Shown here: positions 7,074 to 13,597 of the stretch, in pieces
Numbering within the stretch: the first letter of the stretch is position 1
Layout: the number at the start of each line of letters is the position of its first letter
Assembly (NCBI GenBank): GCA_002311385.1
Contig: DCAE01000121.1
Span: 1-23,773 of the forward strand
Length of the DNA stretch: 23,773 nt
Direction of reading: 5' to 3'
DNA from: Dehalococcoidia bacterium UBA1141
Lineage (GTDB): Bacteria > Chloroflexota > Dehalococcoidia > Lucifugimonadales > UBA3495
Position numbers and translations under genes: made by a program
The notes under the pieces: generated by a model
Told to the model about the DNA's origin: nothing
What the model saw: the letters and a program-made list of their open reading frames with translations, nothing else
The model's database searches: none

Positions 7074-8123
7074 ATGGACCAAGTGGCCTTTGGACTCTTT
7101 GATTGGATCGACCGGGACGAGGCACCGTTGCATCAACTCTATGAGGAGAGGCTGCAACTACTTGAGGTAGCAGACGCCGCCGAGTTCTTCTGCTACCATT
7201 TGGCGGAGCACCACGCAACGCCTCTTGGCATGGCTCCTTCACCAGCGCTTTTCCTCACTGCGGCAGCGCAGCGCACCCAGCGAATCCACCTGGGACCACT
7301 TGTATACTTGCTGCCACTTTACAATCCGTTAAGGCTCATAGAAGAGATCTGCATGCTGGACCACCTGTCGGACGGGCGGTTGGAATTGGGAATTGGCCGT
7401 GGAGTTTCTCCTTATGAGTTGGCCTACTTCGGTGTAGATCCGGCGAGATCACGCGAGATGTTCAGCGAAGCGCTGGCGGTCCTCGTCGCTGGGATGACAC
7501 AGGAACGGCTGACGTTCAAGGGCATCCACTACCAGTACCACGATGTACCCATGGAACTGGGTCCAATGCAACAGCCGTATCCACCGCTTTGGTATCCCGC
7601 TGGTTCGCCTTCGAGCGTGGAGTATGCGGCTACTCAAGGACTCAATTTCGTGGGCGGCGGCCCCGCGGTAAACGTTCGGAAGCTAGTGGACGCATACTGG
7701 ACAACATGGCAGGCGCATCGGCATGAGCCAGGTAGACTTAACAGCCACGTAGCAGAACCCAAGGTCGGTGTCCTGCGCCAGGTATTCGTGGCTGACACCG
7801 ATACCGCGGCGCTGGCGGCTACGCAATCCGCCCACAAGAGTTGGTACCGGTCGATCACAAAGCTGTGGCACGACTACGACGACCACTTTGTTGATGGACT
7901 ATTCTCGTGGGATACCGCTACCCAGCACGAAACCGTCATTTTTGGCTCGCCCGAGCGTGTTCGGGAACAGATGCGGCAGTTATTCGAAGTTAGCGGCTGC
8001 AACTACGTTGCTTGCTCCTTCGCTTGGGGCAGCTTCACCCACCAGCAGACGCTGCGCTCGTTACGCCTGTTTATCGAAGAAGTGATGCCAGCCTTCACGG
8101 GGAGTTCTGTGCCAGTGGCATAA
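7074..8123 (+). CDS. Luciferase-like (LLM) flavin-dependent monooxygenase
   Basis: The product is 349 aa, the family's usual length. The start at 7074 is set by AAGGAGG five bases upstream. Family features: a TIM-barrel start (VAFGLFDWIDR), FFCYHLAEHHA near 44-54 matching the EHH element of bacterial luciferase-like enzymes, and LGPLVYLLPLYNPLRLIEEICMLD... (about 85-110). These are followed by GRLELGIGRGVSPYE and PLWYPAGSPSSVEYA. Such enzymes use reduced FMN supplied by a separate reductase to oxygenate organic substrates; the substrate cannot be predicted. The nitroreductase-type flavoprotein 4 kb away could supply reduced flavin, but nothing ties the two. It is the one intact enzyme in a zone of relics and has its own promoter. 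Confidence 0.9.
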   Translation: MDQVAFGLFDWIDRDEAPLHQLYEERLQLLEVADAAEFFCYHLAEHHATPLGMAPSPALFLTAAAQRTQRIHLGPLVYLLPLYNPLRLIEEICMLDHLSDGRLELGIGRGVSPYELAYFGVDPARSREMFSEALAVLVAGMTQERLTFKGIHYQYHDVPMELGPMQQPYPPLWYPAGSPSSVEYAATQGLNFVGGGPAVNVRKLVDAYWTTWQAHRHEPGRLNSHVAEPKVGVLRQVFVADTDTAALAATQSAHKSWYRSITKLWHDYDDHFVDGLFSWDTATQHETVIFGSPERVREQMRQLFEVSGCNYVACSFAWGSFTHQQTLRSLRLFIEEVMPAFTGSSVPVA

Positions 8124-8128
8124 GGAGG
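8122..8128 (+). promoter_or_regulatory. Orphan Shine-Dalgarno site after the monooxygenase
   Basis: AAGGAGG overlaps the monooxygenase stop codon (TAAGGAGG), yet no ATG, GTG or TTG opens a frame 4-12 bases downstream. It looks like the start of a lost downstream cistron. Confidence 0.35.
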
Positions 8129-8393
8129 ACTCGCTACCACGGGATCCCAGGGCTTCTCATTGCTAGACTCTCCTCTATCTCCCCTCCACTATGCTGCATT
8201 GGCGAGTTTTTTGACCCAATCATCAACACCTAATAAGAAAATGCCGGGAGGCAAGAAAATTTGGGTAATGGGAGACGGAGTAGAGTCGAACGATACCAGC
8301 AACACGGACTGGCGGTGTTAGTGGCATTGGGTTGGTCTAGTCGGGTCTGCTTGGTCCCACATCCGGCCCAGCCAATGCATTGATGATTTGGAG
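8124..8393. other. Gene-free gap between monooxygenase and surface-protein pseudogene
   Basis: No credible coding frame is seen on either strand. The gap holds the orphan ribosome site at its left end and the second inverted-repeat arm at 8280-8325. It is bounded on the right by the hairpin at 8394-8437. Confidence 0.6.
8280..8325 (+). repeat. Inverted dispersed repeat, arm 2 (partner 398-443)
   Basis: It matches the reverse complement of 398-443 at 41 of 46 positions, including the exact 19-bp core (8300-8318) and the exact 12-bp left part (8280-8291). The T-arm-like stem seen in arm 1 is mismatched here (three of five pairs lost). Arm 1 is therefore closer to the tRNA-like form. The two arms enclose about 7.8 kb carrying the Rieske-to-monooxygenase genes, in opposite orientation. 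Confidence 0.7.
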
Positions 8394-8437
8394 ATAATAA
8401 CTAAGCCCACGGATTTGTCCGCGGGCTTAGTTATTAT
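8394..8437 (-). terminator. Rho-independent terminator downstream of the surface-protein pseudogene
   Basis: 20-bp stem with a 4-nt loop (8414-8417). The single non-Watson-Crick pair (8409/8422) is A-C on the plus transcript but a G-U wobble on the minus transcript. The hairpin is therefore more stable for minus-strand transcripts coming from the pseudogene that ends at 8471. It may also stop plus-strand transcription from the monooxygenase gene. Confidence 0.8.
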
Positions 8438-8470
8438 TTACGCGTTCGGGTCCAGCTTCCGACAGGCAAA

Positions 8471-9392
8471 TTACGGTGTGTAGTTCACCACCACGTAGAT
8501 CTGATCCAGATTGACCTTCTTTCCCTTTGTGTTGCCGTTAAGCACTTTGAGTTTGATGTCGTTGGCCTCGGCAACTGTGTCGATCCAACTGCTCACGTCC
8601 CATTCAACAACTGCCTCGTTGCTCTGGCCGTTTAAGTTGCCTGGTGTTGTGCTGCCCAACACCGTGGGACTGGATAACGTCCCTGTGCCGATCTCCCAGG
8701 TCAACTCGGCGTTCTTGTATCCGTTGTCTCCCAATGTTCCACGTAGACTTTAACCGAGTTAATAGTTACGCCACCCGGGGCAGCACCGTCGAATTGGAAA
8801 GAAGTCCAGTAAGTTGAATCGACAAGAAGCCAGCTATTGTCTGTATTCTGAATTAGGTTGAAGGTGCCCAACGTTGTCAGAACGTCGCTGTCTTTATTGT
8901 CCCAGCCGTCAGTCAGATTAAGGGTGAGGTTCATCGGACTGCCGCCCGTGGCTGTGTTAGGTAGCCAATACTTTGGCCGCGCCCACTAATTTAACTGTTC
9001 CTAAGGTGAGCGTGACAGTTTGATCGTAGGACCCGGAAGCGGTTGAAACCGCCACCGTTGCGCTGTCTAAGACGGTCTGCGAAGTGTCCAGTAGGTCCAC
9101 TTTGACGTCGACCCCTCCACTGGACTTAGTCCCTTGTACGAACACGCTGGTGACCAGGTCACTACCGTTGACTGTGATGTCTGAAGACTCATGCCGAGTG
9201 ACGACGGCAGAGGCAGCACTCCAGTCCTGACCATAGTTAATGACCCCCGTCTGTCCCTGCGTTTTGCAGTGGCTCGGAGGTTGCCGTGAGACCGGTGGAG
9301 AATGCCTGGTTGCTAAAAAACGCAATAACGACCAACAGAACCGCTACTACGGCCCCTATCCAGACTCCTTTGCGCTGCAACTAACTAACCAT
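8471..9392 (-). pseudogene. Frameshifted membrane-anchored surface protein
   Basis: Four minus-strand reading segments join into one protein of about 300 aa. Segment 1 (from TTG 9380) reads QRKGVWIGAVVAVLLVVIAF, an N-terminal membrane anchor or signal. ATG 9392 is in the same frame but meets TAG after three codons. A one-base shift in the C5 run at 9244-9248 leads to segment 2 (to 8957), rich in Thr/Ser/Val beta-strand patterns. A shift near 8961-8972 leads to segment 3 (KYWLPNTATGGSPMNLTL, to 8701). A shift near 8715-8745 leads to segment 4 (NAELTWEIGTG to VVVNYTP, ending 8471). Each junction is repaired by a single-base change, so these are recent lesions or sequencing errors. The intact form would be a secreted beta-sandwich protein of unknown role. 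The terminator at 8394-8437 follows it. Confidence 0.75.
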
Positions 9393-9657
9393 TTTTAGAC
9401 CCTGAACTTCAGAATAATCATTGCGACTATCCAACGTTTGTAATCTCGCGTGAGATTGCCAATCTCTAGGATAGCTTCACAATTAACAAGCCACTATCGT
9501 GCCAGCACGTTAGCGGAAGTAAACCTAGGAGAATTCTGGGATAGGACGAAGGACTGGAGAGAATAGCAGCACAAATGTGGACAGATACAGAGTGGTTCGT
9601 AGCTACGGAAGCACAGCGTTGAGGGAGGAATGCATGCAGATTAGATGGTAGTAAGAC
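9393..9657. other. Gene-free gap upstream of the surface-protein pseudogene
   Basis: I see no supported coding frame. A minus-strand open frame here (9466-9867) runs through the palindrome and over another gene and lacks protein-like character. The gap holds the inverted-repeat triad at 9442-9466 and ends at the 64-bp palindrome. Confidence 0.5.
9442..9466. promoter_or_regulatory. Alternating inverted hexamers, candidate operator
   Basis: Three hexamers, AATCTC (9442-9447), GAGATT (9452-9457) and AATCTC (9461-9466), are separated by 4 and 3 bases and form two overlapping dyads. They lie about 50-75 bp upstream of the pseudogene start on its coding strand, where a regulator could bind. No regulator gene is adjacent. 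Confidence 0.35.
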
Positions 9658-9721
9658 ATGTGCCATAGTATCCGAAGAGGCCCGGAGAATTCTCCGGGCC
9701 TCTTCGGATACTATGGCACAT
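9658..9721 (-). terminator. 64-bp perfect palindrome, probable terminator hairpin
   Basis: Positions 9658-9689 and 9690-9721 are exact reverse complements (32 + 32 bp) with no spacer, centred on GAATTC. As RNA it would form a stem of about 30 bp closed by an AAUU loop, with a GC-rich centre (CCCGGAG). It begins 18 bp past the stop codon of the minus-strand relic at 9740-9994, the usual place for a terminator. No U-tract follows on either strand, so it could instead protect RNA 3' ends or act as a cruciform or binding site. Confidence 0.6.
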
Positions 9722-9739
9722 CGATTCGGAAATTGCGGA

Positions 9740-9994
9740 CTACTTATTCCTGCCCTTCGCTTTGCCGTTCCCTTGATCGTGAGCCACTGTAACATCGGTG
9801 GTGGCTTCGGAAACGTTCGTGCCGTCCGTACACGCCACCGTAATGGTGTAAGTGCGGCCGTCGCCATTTCCGGTGCGAGATGCTTTCAAGTCAACCGTAA
9901 GGTCCCCCGTCAGCTCGGCGTCGGCATCGCCAGTTTCGTTGTTCGTAACTGAGCTGATTGAGCATCTAGGCGACGTAACAGCGTCTGTTGCCAT
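9740..9994 (-). pseudogene. C-terminal relic of a secreted beta-sandwich repeat protein
   Basis: The frame gives 84 aa and is open a little further upstream. The pattern ATDAVTSPRCSISSVTNNE, then TGDLTVDLKASRTGNGDG, YTITVACTDGTNVSEAT and VDQG-like ending VTVAHDQGNGKAKG is the typical last module of long secreted bacterial proteins (ATDA...C.I.SV.SNE...TGDL.V.LRAERSG...GR.YTI...C.D..GN...ATV.VTVPHDQ). In that family the module is preceded by many other domains and a signal peptide. None of these is found here: the upstream 135 bp contain stops in all useful frames, then the amidase gene begins. No ribosome site precedes the ATG. It is therefore read as the surviving 3' end of a deleted gene, followed by its palindromic terminator. 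Confidence 0.6.
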
Positions 9995-10129
9995 GATGAT
10001 TAATCCAACATTCCAACAATGATGTGGACCCGCTGCTTCTGTTGGGTGCTGAGCGATGCTGGATCGAGTTTTGCGGTGCCTTAGGGTTTGACTGAGTAGG
10101 TCGGCATTTCCGGTTGCTGAATCCAGAGC

Positions 10130-11488
10130 CTAGCTAAACTCGGGTGGCGACAAATCGATTCCTAAGGCGCTTTCGCACCACCTTGCAGCAGCCAAGAGTG
10201 TGCTTTCTTTGAAGGGCAGGCCGCCAAATTGCACCGACAAGGGTAGGCCAGCGCCGCTCAGTCCGGATGGTACGGCAATGCTGGGCAATCCGCTGAAACT
10301 CCAAGGTTGCTGAAAGACCGGGTCGCCGGTGCTATCCAAACCAAAGGGGGCTGGAACTGGAAAGGATGGGGTAATAACGGCATCGACATGCCTGAGCATT
10401 TCGACCATATCCCGGCGGAACTGGCGGCGCAGTCTCTGAGCTTGAACGTAACGAATGCCTGGGATCAACATACCCACTTCAATGGACGCCCGGATTTTAG
10501 GTCCGTAGTCGTCGGCACGGTCCCGGTGCCATTGCTCGTGAAATGAGGCGCACTCGACATTGCTGACGATTACCTGGCAGTCGTGGGCCGTTTCGAAACT
10601 CTCTGGCAGACTAATCTCCGCGATTTCAGCGCCGGCTTGGGCCAGGCGCTGGGCAACATCTTCGGTATTTTTCCAAACCTCGGCGCTGGACCGATCCGAG
10701 TAAAACTCTCTTATCAGCCCGATACGGGGAGGGCCGCTCAACTTGTCCATTTCTTCCAGATAGTTAGGGACGGCGACATTGGCGCAACCGGGGTCATTCT
10801 CGTCATATCCCGCCATCGCTTGAAGCATCACCGCAGCGTCGAGGACGCTGCGTACCAGAATACCCACGGTGTCCATAGACCAGCTTAACGGGACCACGCC
10901 GTGCCGGCTGATGCGGCCGTATGTGGCCTTAAATCCGACGATGCCATTGTAGGCGGCGGGCCTGCAGGTGGAACCCGCGGTCTGAGTGCCCAACGCTGCG
11001 GCGCACATTCTTGTAGCCACCGCAACCGATGAACCGCTGCTGGAGCCACCGGGCGTGTGGGCCTTATTCCAAGGATTGATGGTAGGCGACGGGTCGGCCA
11101 TGGCGAACTCTGTGGTCGCCGTCTTACCCAGGATAATGCCGCCAGCCTCCTTAATTTTGGTCACCGTAGCTGCGTCGTACTTGGGAACGAAATCGGAATA
11201 GATCCGGGAGCCAGCGGCGGTGAGCATTCCTTCTGTGTAGAAAATGTCTTTCAGTCCTACTGGAACACCGTGGAGTGGACCTCGCGGACCCTTTTCGTCC
11301 AATTCTTTTTCCAACTCCCGGGCGGTGCTAATAACTTCTTCCCGGTCAATGGTGACCCACGCTTTCAACGCCGGGTCCAAGGAGTCTATGCGGTCCAACA
11401 ACGACTCGGCCAAGGAGACCGGCGAAAGAATCTTGTCTCTGATTTCTTGTGCGGCTCCGGCCACCCCTAGATTAAAAGGATCCGGCAT
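10130..11488 (-). CDS. Amidase-signature-family hydrolase
   Basis: The product is 452 aa, starting after GAGGAGAAAAT. The amidase-signature catalytic triad is placed as Lys80 (PVGLKD), cis-Ser149 (GGSSSGSS) and nucleophile Ser173 (TAGSTCRPA). The spacings (69 and 24 residues) equal those known for malonamidase E2. TAGST replaces the usual TGGSI next to the nucleophile, a modest variation. HGVPVGLKD, GGIILGKTATTEFA and GRISRHGVVPLSWSMDTVG are further family hallmarks. It hydrolyses carboxylic amides to acid plus ammonia or amine in the cytoplasm. It is unlikely to be GatA because no gatB or gatC is near, and the substrate is unknown. A second, clearly diverged amidase lies at 15398-16798. It stands alone; the short gene at 11742 is 253 bp upstream. 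Confidence 0.92.
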   Translation of the reverse strand: MPDPFNLGVAGAAQEIRDKILSPVSLAESLLDRIDSLDPALKAWVTIDREEVISTARELEKELDEKGPRGPLHGVPVGLKDIFYTEGMLTAAGSRIYSDFVPKYDAATVTKIKEAGGIILGKTATTEFAMADPSPTINPWNKAHTPGGSSSGSSVAVATRMCAAALGTQTAGSTCRPAAYNGIVGFKATYGRISRHGVVPLSWSMDTVGILVRSVLDAAVMLQAMAGYDENDPGCANVAVPNYLEEMDKLSGPPRIGLIREFYSDRSSAEVWKNTEDVAQRLAQAGAEIAEISLPESFETAHDCQVIVSNVECASFHEQWHRDRADDYGPKIRASIEVGMLIPGIRYVQAQRLRRQFRRDMVEMLRHVDAVITPSFPVPAPFGLDSTGDPVFQQPWSFSGLPSIAVPSGLSGAGLPLSVQFGGLPFKESTLLAAARWCESALGIDLSPPEFS

Positions 11489-11579
11489 ATTTTCTCCTCA
11501 TTGACAGGTGGCCTAGAGGGAGCAGATAAAGTCCGAATATTTCCTAGCCGTCCGTGATTCTGTTTCTTAAACAGGAGCA

Positions 11580-11738
11580 CTGAAAGGACTTGGTTTTGGC
11601 GCTCTTTTTCTTGGCGGACTGACCGAGACGAAAAACGTCCCGGACAACTATAAACACGAGCTGGCGGTTTTATTGACCATAAGCTCCGTTCACCCTTGGA
11701 GCCGGTTGATAGGCGATTTCCTTCACTTTAAGCTATAG
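11580..11738 (+). pseudogene. Possible 3' remnant of an unidentified gene
   Basis: A 52-codon open frame follows an in-frame TAA and ends in TAG at 11736-11738, 3 bp from the convergent stop of the 88-aa gene. It reads LKGLGFGALFLGGLTE, then NYKHELAVLLTISSVHPW, ending in DFLHFKL. This composition (hydrophobic, Gly-rich, few rare residues) looks protein-like. No ATG, GTG or TTG start is available; CTG at 11580 directly follows AGGAG, two or three bases away. I do not recognise the family. It could be a gene tail or chance. Confidence 0.25.
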
Positions 11739-11741
11739 GAG

Positions 11742-12008
11742 TTACCTTGGGCTCGCTACCTCTGCTACCACAACCTCGTCGAGAGTAGTGTCGTGACCGC
11801 TACGGTATCCAAATTGGACATTGTAGGTGCCATAGTATCGCCTCTGTCCAGACTTTAAGGGCTCCATAAACCTCACATGGCGTCGGGGTGGTTGGGTGAG
11901 GTCCTGATTGTAAATACGCTCCATAGTAGCAGGCACATTTCGCCCTCGGCCCGTGAGTTCCCGGCCATCGGGCAAACGTAATGTTATCTCTAGTATCTGT
12001 CTGCTCAT
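11742..12008 (-). CDS. Small hypothetical protein (88 aa)
   Basis: An 88-aa protein beginning MSRQILEITLRLPDGRELTG, with an AAGGAG ribosome site nine bases before the ATG. The sequence is rich in beta-strand patterns (EITLRLPDGREL, YGTYNVQFGYRSG, DEVVVAEV) with many Arg and polar residues, and has no membrane segment or Cys. It looks like a compact soluble domain. I do not recognise a family. It ends convergently against the plus-strand remnant at 11580-11738. The amidase gene lies 253 bp downstream on the same strand. Confidence 0.6.
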   Translation of the reverse strand: MSRQILEITLRLPDGRELTGRGRNVPATMERIYNQDLTQPPRRHVRFMEPLKSGQRRYYGTYNVQFGYRSGHDTTLDEVVVAEVASPR

Positions 12009-12245
12009 ACCATTTAACTCCTTATCTTGGCTCGTCGGTGGACGAGGATTGATGTGCCTTACGATATGGGAATCTCTTATTTGGCACAGCGGCGCTCTGC
12101 CGAGATTATTGCCCTTATCCGGAATTGCTTATTTCATCGACTAGTTGGCAGCCTATGCGGAGAACGACCGAGCCGACTACCGTTCAGGGAATCGAATCTT
12201 GGTGAACCAGCTCAACCAGCTTAAGCTCACAACCTCTTCTACAGA
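12009..12245. other. Gap between the 88-aa gene and the oligopeptidase pseudogene
   Basis: A plus-strand frame from TTG 12027 to 12224 reads RIDVPYDMGISYLAQRRSAE and is protein-like for about 30 residues. It has no ribosome site and no recognised family. I do not call it a gene. Nothing else is seen. Confidence 0.3.
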
Positions 12246-13229
12246 TTAGGTTTCTGCGATTGGAAACTTCTTGGCTAAATACACTATAGTGGACGCACAA
12301 AGGCCAACTACCCACTCCGCTTCCCGGCTTCCTTGGAGCCTGACCGAGTAGTCTTCTTCTTCCAGAGTCAAATCATGGGATGTCCCTGTGGAGAAGTCCG
12401 TGATTTGTACCTGAGGCAGGCCATTCGCTCGGTAATAGAGGACGAAATAATCTTGTGAAACGCCGATCCCGCGGATGGGACGGCCGAGAACGTGTGGAAC
12501 CAAGTCCTTCCAATTCTCCAATCCGGGAGTCGAGATTAATGTCTCAGAGACCTTGAAGTCCTTGGCGCCATCCCCGTTATTGCGGATTAGGAAACGGTCA
12601 CCGTGGTGGTCGACATCGTATTCGAAGTCCTGACGCCTTGGCTGAATCAGTGTTAACCCGCCGTTCGGATCGTCGGACTCCATGAAATGCCACTCTGACA
12701 TGTTATTGCCCGATGATATGACGAAGATGAACCGTTTGCTGGCCGATTTTGTTACTCTGATGAAGAAAAGCTCATCCTTGTCCTCATAGACCAACCCATC
12801 ATTGGAGGGATCATCACCTGGACAGGAGCTTGCGGCAGTAGTTTGGCTGTCATTGGCCCATTCGAGAGAGTAATAGGAATTGGGGATAGCCTCGTCTAGA
12901 AGTTCACCGGTCTCCAAGTTTTTGAATACGATGGTGTATTGCTCTGACCCGTCGGAATCAACCGAATAAGCCAGCCATTTGTCCCCTTCTTTCTGCGGAA
13001 CCGTAGAATCTTCCTCCTTGATTCGGCTTCGCATCTCTTGATAGAGGCGCTCTTGCAGTTCTTCCTCCGGAGCCATGACGGCCTCGGTATGGGCATTCTC
13101 GGCACGAAGATATTCCAAGGTTTCGGGATCATTCACGTCCCGAAGCCATAACCAAGGATCAATGCGAGAATCGCCGTGAGTCGATAGCTTATGAGGCCTT
13201 TGGGGGGCGGAGGGGGTTGGTTTCTTCAT
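12246..13229 (-). pseudogene. ptrB: Oligopeptidase B (S9A) remnant: propeller only, no catalytic domain
   Basis: The open frame gives 327 aa from the second ATG of an ATGATG pair (GGAGAA just upstream); an upstream in-frame ATG at 13292 lacks a ribosome site. The N-terminus (RIDPWLWLRDVNDPETLEYL, ENAHTEAVMAP, MRSRIKEEDSTVPQ) and propeller (NSYYSLEWAND, DPSNDGLVYED, IQPRRQDFEYDVDHHGDRF, NWKDLVPH) are typical of protease II / oligopeptidase B. That family is about 690 aa. Here the alpha/beta-hydrolase half with the Ser-Asp-His triad is missing and not found downstream. Two local lesions also show. Around residues 130-140 some 15-20 family residues are replaced by TTAASSCPG. After about residue 300 the sequence becomes non-family and stops. 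It is almost certainly inactive. Confidence 0.75.
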
Positions 13230-13597
13230 CATTTCTCCAACACGAATTAAAGCACATTCAGGCGTTATTCTTCCATATCGAGAAGTATTCACAAGCCAGA
13301 CGGGGACCAGACGGGGTGTTAATAGTAATCCAACAGATCAAATCAGTGGTACCCGCTCCTCCATTTGGTCTATGTAAACACAGACATTCCTAGTTCGGTG
13401 TAGAATACAGGAAATCCCTTCGGAAGGTATTTCGTGAATTACAAACCGTAATGACTAGCACTATTCCCGAAATAGTCGAGACGAATTGAAACCATATTCA
13501 AACATTTTGGGTACTGATCTGCTAATCACTAGTGTTCTTACGGGAAGTCCGATCAGGCCTAATGTGAGAATCCAACACCCGTAGGAGGCATTTTGGC
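13230..13597. other. Divergent gap upstream of the RdhA-like gene
   Basis: No coding frame is supported. A short tandem repeat of CCAGACGGGG occurs at 13296-13305 and 13307-13316. TTGGGT, 17 nt, TAGTGT (within 13508-13536) is a poor promoter match. The ribosome site of the next gene, AGGAGG, is at 13583-13588. Confidence 0.5.

Noticed and set aside
13296..13316. Tandem repeat of CCAGACGGGG
   Set aside because: Two units only; too short to call an iteron or CRISPR-like array.
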